A stretch of 34,153 bases of DNA from DTDR01 sp964505415. Lineage in GTDB: Bacteria > Hydrothermota > Tepidihabitantia > Tepidihabitantales > DTDR01. How positions within the stretch are numbered: position 1 is the stretch's first letter; every line of letters starts with the position of its first letter. The stretch is from contig CAZDHW010000017.1 of assembly GCA_964505415.1 (NCBI GenBank), positions 1 to 34,153 of the forward strand. Direction: 5' to 3'. Positions 16,651-23,956 of the stretch are shown piece by piece. The notes beneath the pieces are model-generated. The model saw only the letters and a list, made by a program, of their open reading frames with translations. It did no database searches and had not been told where the DNA came from. The position numbers were made by a program, and so were the translations under genes.

Positions 16651-17948
16651 AAAAAGTCTCCCTCATCTTCCTCGGTTGCCCAAAAAACCAAGTTGATTGT
16701 GAAAAAATTCTTTATTCTTTACTAAAAAATAATTACCAAATAACTAATAATTTAGAGGAAAGTGAAATTGCCATTTTGACAACCTGCGCCTTCATTAAAA
16801 AGGGAATAAAAGAATGCGAAAATTGGCTTAAAAGATTAATCAGATTAAAAGAAAAGGATAAGTTAGAAAAAATTATTCTTTTCGGATGTCTAATAGAAAG
16901 AGAAGGGGAAAGATTATTAGAAAAATATCCCGAAGTTGATTATTTTGTTGGTCTCAGTGGTTTGGCTAAGATTCCCCAGATTATAAAAGAAAATAAAAGA
17001 TTTTATTGGCAAGAGAAAAAAACGGTTTTAATAAAAACTTTACCCCGGATTATTACCCAACCTTTCGCCTATTTAAAGATTGCTGATGGCTGCCAAAATT
17101 TCTGCTCTTATTGTCTTATTCCTAAAATCCGCGGCAATTACCAATCAAGAAAGATAGAAGAAATTGTTAAAGAGGCTACTGAATTAGTAAGTTTAGGAAT
17201 AAAAGAAATAATCTTAGTTGCTCAAGATACTACTCTTTACGGAATTGATATTTATCAAAAACCTTCCCTTAGTCAGTTGTTAAAAGAATTAGTAAAAATT
17301 GATAATCTAAAGTGGTTAAGAATCCTTTATACCCATCCTGCCCATTATGACGATGAACTTTTGGCGATTATTAAAAATGAAGAAAAGATTGTGAAATATC
17401 TGGATATTCCTATTCAACATGTGTCTAATAAAATTTTAAAATTGATGAATCGACCTTATACCCAAAAAGATTTAATAAAACTTTTAAAAAAGTTACGCAA
17501 GATTCCCCAACTGGTATTAAGAACCACGGTAATGGTTGGTTTTCCTTTTGAGGAAGAAAGGGATTTTTCAGAATTACTTTCTTTTATAAAAGATTGGCAA
17601 TTTGAGTATCTGGGCTGTTTTATTTATAGTCGCGAAGAAGACACCCCGGCGAGTGAATTAGCTGGTCAAATTAAAGAAGAGATAAAAAGAGCGCGCTATC
17701 ACCGATTAATGAGAATTCAACAAAAAATTACTTTTAGCTTTCTTGATTCTTTAAAAAATAAAAAAACAGCCATCCTGGTTGAAAAGAAAAATTCTGGTCG
17801 AGCATATTTCCAAACACCAGAGATAGACGGGAATATCCTTTTTAAAAAAGCGACAGTTAATATTGGTGATTTTTCACTTTGCCAAATTCGCGAAAGAAGA
17901 GGCTATAATTTATTGGCTAAAATTATAGATAAGAAAATAGTTGATTAA
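16647..17948 (+). CDS. rimO: Ribosomal protein S12 methylthiotransferase RimO
   Basis: RimO adds a methylthio group to an aspartate of ribosomal protein S12. The N-terminal MTTase domain has the auxiliary cluster cysteines C11 (FLGCPKNQVD), C47 (TTCAFI) and C81 (FGCLIE). The radical-SAM domain has C149, C153 and C156 in DGCQNFCSYCLIPK. The LGCPKNQVD and IPKIRGNYQSR segments distinguish RimO from MiaB. A C-terminal TRAM domain begins near residue 372, with the PEIDG motif near residue 392. The start is GTG, overlapping the thioesterase stop by 4 bases; the length of 433 is normal. The end overlaps the convergent peptidase gene by 26 bases. Confidence 0.93.
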   Translation: MKKVSLIFLGCPKNQVDCEKILYSLLKNNYQITNNLEESEIAILTTCAFIKKGIKECENWLKRLIRLKEKDKLEKIILFGCLIEREGERLLEKYPEVDYFVGLSGLAKIPQIIKENKRFYWQEKKTVLIKTLPRIITQPFAYLKIADGCQNFCSYCLIPKIRGNYQSRKIEEIVKEATELVSLGIKEIILVAQDTTLYGIDIYQKPSLSQLLKELVKIDNLKWLRILYTHPAHYDDELLAIIKNEEKIVKYLDIPIQHVSNKILKLMNRPYTQKDLIKLLKKLRKIPQLVLRTTVMVGFPFEEERDFSELLSFIKDWQFEYLGCFIYSREEDTPASELAGQIKEEIKRARYHRLMRIQQKITFSFLDSLKNKKTAILVEKKNSGRAYFQTPEIDGNILFKKATVNIGDFSLCQIRERRGYNLLAKIIDKKIVD

Positions 17949-18627
17949 GAAACCGCCAATAATGCTCTTTTCTTACCGGATAATTGATGATTATTGAGAA
18001 ACAATATTTTTTATCATTTTTAAAATAGTAACCAGAAAAAGCCCGGACATTTTTCAGATAACCGGTTTTGGCATAAATCTTCTTTTTATAATTTATCAAT
18101 CTCTTTTTTAATGTTCCCCTTTTTCCGGCTACGGCCAAACTTCTTAAAAATTCCTTTTGGTAAGGAGAGTTATAAAGATAGATTAAAAGTTTAGTAATTG
18201 CTAAAGTTGTCAATTTATTTTTTTTAGAAAGACCGGCGCCGTCAAAAATTCTTATTCCTTTTGTTGGGATTCCTTTATCTTTAAGAAAAGCTAAAAGAAC
18301 TTCACTACTGCTTTTTTTCTGGGATTGACCAATAAAACAAAAAAGATTGTTAGCTAATTTATTATTACTTTTGGAATTCATCTCAGTTAAAACTTTATTT
18401 TTAGGATAGCCTTTTAAAAAACTTTTCGACCAGTTTTCAATTAAATAGGCACTAATAATTAGTTTCATATTAGAAGCCGGAATTAATGGTTTATTTTCGT
18501 TATGAGCAAATATCGTCTTCCCTTCGTCAAAAGAATAGATAACAATACTTATTTTATTTAAAGGAATTGGAAAATTTTTAACCAAATCATTAATAGTTAA
18601 ATTAATAAGAAAAAAAAGAAGAATCAT
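17923..18627 (-). CDS. Compact S13-family D-alanyl-D-alanine carboxypeptidase (PBP4-like)
   Basis: All three penicillin-binding motifs are present: S52-x-x-K55 in PASNMKL, S87-N88-N89 in SKSNNKLAN, and K187-T188-G189 in YAKTGYLKN. The S13-typical FDGAGLS follows SxN (near residue 128) and an N-terminal hydrophobic signal-like stretch is present. This identifies a PBP4/DacB-type periplasmic peptidoglycan peptidase. Members are normally over 400 residues because a large insert of about 190 residues lies between SxxK and SxN. Here that gap is only about 32 residues, so the accessory domains II and III are missing while the catalytic core is intact. It overlaps mgtE by 4 bases and converges with rimO. 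Confidence 0.85.
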   Translation of the reverse strand: MILLFFLINLTINDLVKNFPIPLNKISIVIYSFDEGKTIFAHNENKPLIPASNMKLIISAYLIENWSKSFLKGYPKNKVLTEMNSKSNNKLANNLFCFIGQSQKKSSSEVLLAFLKDKGIPTKGIRIFDGAGLSKKNKLTTLAITKLLIYLYNSPYQKEFLRSLAVAGKRGTLKKRLINYKKKIYAKTGYLKNVRAFSGYYFKNDKKYCFSIIINYPVRKEHYWRFLNQLFSYL

Positions 18628-19967
18628 TTTAAAATAAGATAGGCAATAGCAAAGTAGATAGCAAGACCACTGAAATCCAAAATAGTTGTTAAAACTGGAC
18701 TACTGATAATCGCCGGGTCAAGTTTTAATTTTGTTAAGATAATGGGTAAAATTGTACCGATTAAATTTGCCCAAAGGCATATTGCCCAAACAGCTAAACC
18801 AACAACGACACTAATTTTTATATTTCTTTGCCAAATAAGACTATAACTAAATAATAAAAAAAAGAGACCCAAGCCCAATAAAAAACCAACCAAAAGTTCT
18901 TTTCTTACAATCTGCCACCATTTTTTAAAATCTAACTCTCCTAAGGCAATTGCCCGAATAATCAAAGTTGCTGACTGGGAACTGGTATTACCACCAGTAT
19001 CAATTAAAACCGGAATAAAAAAACTTAAAGCAATAATCTTACTTAATAAACTTTCAAAAGAAGCAATCACTGTGCTTGACAAAAAGCCAGCTAAAGCCAA
19101 CAAAGAAAGCCAAACAATCCTTTTTTTAAAAAGCGAAAAAACCGAAGTAGCAGTATAACTGAATTTTAGCGGGATAACTCCCGCCCTTTTATGTAAATCT
19201 TCGGTTGCCTCTTCTTCGTAAACATCCAAAATATCATCAACGGTAACAATTCCTAAAAGAATTCCCCTTTTATCAATAACCGGTAAGGCAATTAAATCGT
19301 AGCGCCGCATCATCTTCGCCGCTTCTTCTTGGTCTTGATAAACTTCAATGGCCACAAAATCTTTTTCCATAATTTCGGATATTCTTTGCCATGGTTCCGC
19401 CAAGACTAACTTCCTTAAATGAACTTCGCCAATCAATCTTTCTTCTTCATCAACGACATATAAAATATTAATTGTTTCGGCATCCCGACCAAATTTTCTG
19501 ATATGTTCTAAACTCTGTTTCACCGTCCAATGTTCTTTCACCTTTACATAATCCGGAGTCATTAAACGACCAACCGAATCTTTTGGATAACCCAACAATC
19601 CCAAGGCTTCTTTTCTTTCTTCCGGCGGCAAAAGGTTTATCAATTGGGAAACTACTTCTCCCGGTAATTCTTCAAACAATTCTGTTCGGTCGTCAGGTGG
19701 GACTTCTAAAAGAATCTCTTTCATTTTTTCACCCGAAAGGTTTTTCACCAAATGGGTTTGAACTTCCCTTTCTAATTCAACAAAAACTTCCGCCGCTAAT
19801 TCGGTAGGTAAAAGTCTAAATAAAATTAATTGTTCTTCATCATTTAAACTTTCTAAAAGGTCAGCAATATCCGGTGGTGGCCACTGGGAAATCAGTTCCT
19901 TCAACACCCGCCAATCTTTATTTCTAATTGCTTCCTCAATCTCAGGCTTTAAAAGTTCCTTTAACAT
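18624..19967 (-). CDS. mgtE: MgtE-type magnesium channel/transporter
   Basis: The 447-residue protein has the full MgtE layout. A helical MgtE_N domain with repeated ELPPE-type turns occupies about 1-125, and two CBS domains about 130-250. An approximately 5-helix membrane domain follows about residue 280 (IPVLIDTGGNTSSQSATL, later LDPAIISSPVLTTILDFSGL). Cytosolic Mg2+ binding to the N and CBS domains closes the pore in characterised members. I chose ATG at 19967 because the in-frame TTG at 19991 lies just before the -10 box of a promoter at 19981-20008 and so would be outside the transcript. The next gene overlaps by 4 bases. Confidence 0.93.
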   Translation of the reverse strand: MLKELLKPEIEEAIRNKDWRVLKELISQWPPPDIADLLESLNDEEQLILFRLLPTELAAEVFVELEREVQTHLVKNLSGEKMKEILLEVPPDDRTELFEELPGEVVSQLINLLPPEERKEALGLLGYPKDSVGRLMTPDYVKVKEHWTVKQSLEHIRKFGRDAETINILYVVDEEERLIGEVHLRKLVLAEPWQRISEIMEKDFVAIEVYQDQEEAAKMMRRYDLIALPVIDKRGILLGIVTVDDILDVYEEEATEDLHKRAGVIPLKFSYTATSVFSLFKKRIVWLSLLALAGFLSSTVIASFESLLSKIIALSFFIPVLIDTGGNTSSQSATLIIRAIALGELDFKKWWQIVRKELLVGFLLGLGLFFLLFSYSLIWQRNIKISVVVGLAVWAICLWANLIGTILPIILTKLKLDPAIISSPVLTTILDFSGLAIYFAIAYLILK

Positions 19968-19980
19968 AGTATAAAGGATA

Positions 19981-20008
19981 AATATAAACAAAAAAATAAA
20001 TATGTCAA
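19981..20008 (-). promoter_or_regulatory. Promoter of mgtE and the compact S13 peptidase
   Basis: On the minus strand: TTGACA (20003-20008, perfect), 16-base spacer, TATATT (19981-19986). The leader is predicted to be about 7 nt, with no Shine-Dalgarno sequence and no room for a magnesium riboswitch. Confidence 0.65.
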
Positions 20009-20062
20009 TTTATAAAATAAATTTAATTTAAAATAATTGCGAGCGGTTGAAAAAAAAGATTT

Positions 20063-21244
20063 TTAAGATAAACCGATATCCGCCGGTGCTCGACCAATTT
20101 CTTGTAAAAGGGTAATTATTTCTTTTATTTTTTTAATAATATCTTCGCCAACTCCATCCCGATTGGGATAGATTTCGTATAAGGTGGCGTATTCTTTTGG
20201 TGTTAAATTTATCATTAAAGAATTGGCACCGGCCAAAAGACCTTTTTTTAGGCCATCTTTTTTATTAAGGGTTTGAAAGGCAGTGGTAACTAAAATTTTA
20301 CTTGTGGGATAAAGGATTCGGGCTTTCGCAATGGTATCTAAAACCAACTCTTCCGAGGGAGGCCAGCAATCTTTTAAAGGAGTATCAGGATGAGGAATAA
20401 AGGGACCAAAAGAAAACATCTCGGCTTCCAATTCGTAAGTTAAACGCAAATTCTCCAAAATATCTCTCTCTTCTTCTCCCGGTAAACCGATTAAAAACCC
20501 GGTCATTATCAAATAGCCCATTTTTTTAACTTCTTTAATTAAATTAATTCTTTCCTCTAATTTATGTCCTGGTCTCATCTCTTCGTAAATTTTCTTATTG
20601 CTGGTCTCAAACCTCAAAAGTACTCCTCGGGCGCCTAATTGATAAAGTCGCTCATAAATTTCTATTTCTCTTTCACCAATACTCAGAATTAAAAGACAAG
20701 GACTTTCTTCCATAATTCTCTTTACCACATAACCTAATTTTTCTTTATCATAAAATAAGTCTTCTCCCGATTGTAAAACTAAGGCTTTGAAGTTTAACTT
20801 TTTGACGGCATAAACAGCAAGATTAATTATCTCTTCTTCTTTCATCCGATATCTTCTTATTTTTTTATTATCCCTTCTTAAACCGCAATAGAGACAATTG
20901 TTGCGACAATAATTAGAAAATTCAATTATTCCGTGAACACAACAACTATTATCGTGGTATTCTTGTCTTATCTTATTGGCAATTTTATAAAGCTCTTTAC
21001 TTTCATAAGTTAATTTCAAATCAACTTCTCTCAATTTGTCAAAAAATTCTTCCCAAACTTTTAAAGTCTCTTTTGCTTCTTCTTCTTCTATCTTCTGAAT
21101 AACGAAACCCCCTTGGGCGTAAACATAATCACCAATTTTCAAGTCAAAAAAATCGTTTCTCACCTTTTTAACAATTCCAAAATACTCAATCTTACAGATA
21201 TTATTATTTATCTCAACAACTTTTCCGGGAATGGCGTAGCACAT
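20063..21244 (-). CDS. hydE: HypC-HydE fusion: [FeFe]-hydrogenase maturase HydE with N-terminal HypC domain
   Basis: Residues 1-70 are a HypC/HupF domain: MCYAIPGKVVEI with C2, then KIGDYVYAQGGFVIQKI and EEEEAKETLKVWEEF. They align by eye over the whole length of E. coli HypC except that conserved His51 is Gln44 here. Residues 75-393 are HydE: radical-SAM cysteines C113, C117 and C120 in FSNYCRNNCLYCGLRRDN, then LQSGED, MTGFLIGLPG and FGPFIPHPDTPL, closely following Thermotoga HydE. The optional second cluster cysteines near the HydE C-terminus are absent. HydE converts the HydG-made Fe(CO)2CN-cysteine complex toward the H-cluster di-iron subsite. The ATG is 3 bases after the hydG stop. An assembly artefact is unlikely because the frame runs unbroken. 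Confidence 0.9.
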   Translation of the reverse strand: MCYAIPGKVVEINNNICKIEYFGIVKKVRNDFFDLKIGDYVYAQGGFVIQKIEEEEAKETLKVWEEFFDKLREVDLKLTYESKELYKIANKIRQEYHDNSCCVHGIIEFSNYCRNNCLYCGLRRDNKKIRRYRMKEEEIINLAVYAVKKLNFKALVLQSGEDLFYDKEKLGYVVKRIMEESPCLLILSIGEREIEIYERLYQLGARGVLLRFETSNKKIYEEMRPGHKLEERINLIKEVKKMGYLIMTGFLIGLPGEEERDILENLRLTYELEAEMFSFGPFIPHPDTPLKDCWPPSEELVLDTIAKARILYPTSKILVTTAFQTLNKKDGLKKGLLAGANSLMINLTPKEYATLYEIYPNRDGVGEDIIKKIKEIITLLQEIGRAPADIGLS

Positions 21245-21247
21245 TCT

Positions 21248-22636
21248 TTAGAAATATAAATCCCGCTCCCCTTTCTTTATTCTCTCAATTCTTTTTATCG
21301 TCTCTTTTTTTAAATACTCATTATCAATCTTATCCAAATAATATTCCACAACCTTATAACCTTTTTCGTATAACTTGCTTTTCCCGTTAGTTTTTGCAAA
21401 ATCTTCCAGATATTCCACAAAAGTTAAAATACCGTTCGGACGACAAAATTTATGGATTTCACCCGGTTTGGCTAAATTCATAAAATCTTCACCAGTCCTG
21501 CCCACCCGATAACAAGCAGTGCAAAAACTGGGGATTAATTTATCTTCTAAAATATCTTCAATTACTTCGGTTAAATTTCTTAAATCATAAATTTCGAACT
21601 GAACTTCTTCGCGAGAAAATTTTCCGTAGCCGCCGGGCGAAGTTTTTGAACCGGCAGAAGTTTGGGAAATACCCAATTTAAAAGCAATTTTTCTAATCTC
21701 TGGTCTTTCCCTTGTCGAAAGAATCATTCCGGTATAAGGAACTGCCAATCTTAAAATCGCAATAATTTTTAAAAAATCAACATCGGAAACCGGATATTCT
21801 GGTTGATAGGTCACCGTTGGTGCTGGACGAAAACGAGGAACTGAAATCGTATGTGGACCCACACCTAAATGAGCATCAAGAAATTGAGCGTGGGAAACTA
21901 ATGCCAAAACTTCAAACCGCCAATCATATAACCCAAACAAAACCCCTAAACCTAAATCATCAATACCACCTTCAAAGGCCCTAATATGGGCAGTAATCTG
22001 CCTTTCATAATCACTTTTTGGTCCCTTATGTAATTTCTTATAGGTCTCATAATGATAGGTTTCTTGGAAAAGTTGATAAGTGCCAATCTTACAGGCTTTC
22101 AACCTTTTATAATTCTCTACCGATGTTGCCGCAATATTAACATTTATCCGGCGAATATTACCTTTTTCGGTTTTTACCGAATAGATGGTTTCAATTGCTG
22201 AAATCACATAATCAATAGTATTATTTATCGGGTCTTCACCACATTCTAAAAGAATCCTTTTATGACCCATCTCAATTATTTTTTTTGTCTCTTCTTCAAT
22301 CTCTTTCAAGGTCAATTTTTTTCTTACCATTTTATTTCTTATATGAAAATTACAATATTCACAATCATTTACACAATAATCAGAAATATATAAAGGAGCA
22401 AAAAAAACCAACCTTTCACCATAAATCTCTTCTTTTATTTTACCAGCAATTTCAAATAACCTGGCTATTAATTCTTTATCTTTTAAATTTACTAAATAAC
22501 CGACCTCTTTTAAAGAAAGCCCTTTCTTTTCTTTTGCCTTTTCTAAAATTAATTCAATTGTCTTTTTATCGGGATTTTCTGTCTCTCTTAAGATTTTTAA
22601 AATCTTTTCCTGGTCACAAATCTCTTTAATATCCAT
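21248..22636 (-). CDS. hydG: [FeFe]-hydrogenase maturase HydG
   Basis: HydG cleaves tyrosine to CO and cyanide and assembles an Fe(CO)2CN-cysteine synthon. The radical-SAM motif is C88, C92 and C95 (DYCVNDCEYC). The C-terminal auxiliary-cluster motif CTAC...KFC, with C372, C375 and C398 (CX2CX22C), distinguishes HydG from ThiH. I chose ATG at 22636 because a promoter (TTGATT-17-TATAAT, 22644-22672) lies just upstream and covers the in-frame TTG at 22672. The resulting N-terminus MDIKEICDQEKIL fits the family. hydE follows 3 bases later. Neither hydF nor a hydrogenase gene is in the window, so they must lie elsewhere. Confidence 0.94.
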   Translation of the reverse strand: MDIKEICDQEKILKILRETENPDKKTIELILEKAKEKKGLSLKEVGYLVNLKDKELIARLFEIAGKIKEEIYGERLVFFAPLYISDYCVNDCEYCNFHIRNKMVRKKLTLKEIEEETKKIIEMGHKRILLECGEDPINNTIDYVISAIETIYSVKTEKGNIRRINVNIAATSVENYKRLKACKIGTYQLFQETYHYETYKKLHKGPKSDYERQITAHIRAFEGGIDDLGLGVLFGLYDWRFEVLALVSHAQFLDAHLGVGPHTISVPRFRPAPTVTYQPEYPVSDVDFLKIIAILRLAVPYTGMILSTRERPEIRKIAFKLGISQTSAGSKTSPGGYGKFSREEVQFEIYDLRNLTEVIEDILEDKLIPSFCTACYRVGRTGEDFMNLAKPGEIHKFCRPNGILTFVEYLEDFAKTNGKSKLYEKGYKVVEYYLDKIDNEYLKKETIKRIERIKKGERDLYF

Positions 22637-22643
22637 CACTAAA

Positions 22644-22672
22644 ATTATATTTAAATTATTTTGAAAAATCAA
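22644..22672 (-). promoter_or_regulatory. Promoter of hydG-hydE
   Basis: On the minus strand: TTGATT (22667-22672), 17-base spacer, TATAAT (22644-22649). Seven bases separate it from the ATG, so a leaderless or near-leaderless transcript is predicted. It overlaps the divergent promoter at 22661-22688. Confidence 0.6.
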
Positions 22673-22688
22673 ATTATCTTATTAAAAT
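22661..22688 (+). promoter_or_regulatory. Promoter of the GT-C membrane glycosyltransferase
   Basis: TTGAAA (22661-22666), 16-base spacer, TAAAAT (22683-22688), followed after 5 bases by GTG at 22694. The TTG of the -35 box is in frame with the gene and could be mistaken for its start. Confidence 0.55.
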
Positions 22689-22693
22689 TAGTC

Positions 22694-23956
22694 GTGTTAA
22701 AATTAAGCCATTTGATTATTCTTCTAATTATTATCCGCCTACTCTTTTTTCTGCCGTTAATTAGTAACCAAGAGAGAGTAGTTAATGCTATTACTGATGG
22801 TAAAGAATATTGCGAACTTGCTTATAATCTATTATTAAAAAAGGGTTATCAAAGGGAAGGAAATTTTGATACTAAAAGACCACCCCTCTTCCCTTTCTTC
22901 CTTTTCCTTTTCTATCTTCTCTACCCTTCGCCTTATTGGGCTTGTTTTTTTTATCTTCTTTTGTCAATAATTTTATTAATTATTACCAAAAATTATTTAA
23001 CTGAAAAAACCTTTATTATTTTCTCCCTTTTATTTATCCTTTCACCACAAATGAACTTCTATTCCCTTTTTCCCATTACTGATTTTCTTTTCGGCCTTTT
23101 TCTTTTGCTAACTGTTCTTTTTTTAAAAGAAAATAAAAATACCTACTCTTTGCTTTTTCTTTCCCTTTTGCCCTACATTAAACCGGTAGCGATTTTATTA
23201 CCACCTTTCTTTTCTTTTTTCCATTTAATAAAAAAAAGAATAAAATTGATGTTTTTATCTTTACTTCTTCCCTATCTCTTTCTTTTACCCTGGTGTTTTT
23301 TAACTTATAAAAAAACTGGTCTATTTACCTTTTCCACTTTGCCTTACATTAATTTCTTTTCTTATTATGTTCCTTTTGCTAAAGGATTAAAAGAAAAAAT
23401 TGGCTACCAAAAAGCGAAAGAAATAATGAATGAAGAATTAAAAAATTTAATTGGTGATAAATATTCCCAAAAAGAGTTCTATGAAGGAATAAGAAAGATT
23501 GCTTTTAAAGAATTGAAAAAAGCCCCTTTCCATTTTTTTATCTCCCACACAATCTTTTCTTTAAACACCATCATCTCCCCAATTTCTTTTAAACCTTTGC
23601 TTATTTATTTAACCGGCAAAGAATTAAAAAAACCAATCCAACAAGAAGTTTTTTCTTATCTTTTAAAAAAGAAATTTTTTACTGGTTTAAAAATCTTTTT
23701 TGAAGAACGGTTAAAAATTTTAGGAATTTCTGGATTTTTTCTCCTTTTATATTCAACCCTTTTTCTCTTTTTAATAATTTTTAATTTTATCAAATATCTT
23801 AAAAAAGAAAAACCAATTTTAGAATTATTAATAATTTTCCCCCTAATCTTTTCTACGGGCGTAGTGGCTGAAGCTCGCTACCGAATCCTTTTTGAACCTT
23901 TGATCTATCTTTTTATTGCCAAAAATTTAAAGTTCAATTCGGGTAGCAGATTTTGA
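22694..23956 (+). CDS. Polytopic GT-C (PMT/ArnT-like) glycosyltransferase, putative
   Basis: The 420-residue protein has about nine to eleven hydrophobic segments. The first loop shows AITDGKEYCELAYNLLLKKGY and then TKRPPLFPFFLF, the acidic residue and (R)PPLYP-like motif of dolichyl- or polyprenyl-phosphate-sugar dependent transferases of the GT-C fold. A second typical element is ITDFLFGLFLLL near residue 127. Such enzymes move a sugar from a lipid carrier to lipid A, protein or glycan outside the membrane; the acceptor here is unknown. I chose GTG 22694 because the upstream TTG at 22661 forms the -35 box. The 3' end overlaps cstA by 30 bases. Sequence divergence makes the family call moderate. 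Confidence 0.65.
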   Translation: MLKLSHLIILLIIIRLLFFLPLISNQERVVNAITDGKEYCELAYNLLLKKGYQREGNFDTKRPPLFPFFLFLFYLLYPSPYWACFFYLLLSIILLIITKNYLTEKTFIIFSLLFILSPQMNFYSLFPITDFLFGLFLLLTVLFLKENKNTYSLLFLSLLPYIKPVAILLPPFFSFFHLIKKRIKLMFLSLLLPYLFLLPWCFLTYKKTGLFTFSTLPYINFFSYYVPFAKGLKEKIGYQKAKEIMNEELKNLIGDKYSQKEFYEGIRKIAFKELKKAPFHFFISHTIFSLNTIISPISFKPLLIYLTGKELKKPIQQEVFSYLLKKKFFTGLKIFFEERLKILGISGFFLLLYSTLFLFLIIFNFIKYLKKEKPILELLIIFPLIFSTGVVAEARYRILFEPLIYLFIAKNLKFNSGSRF

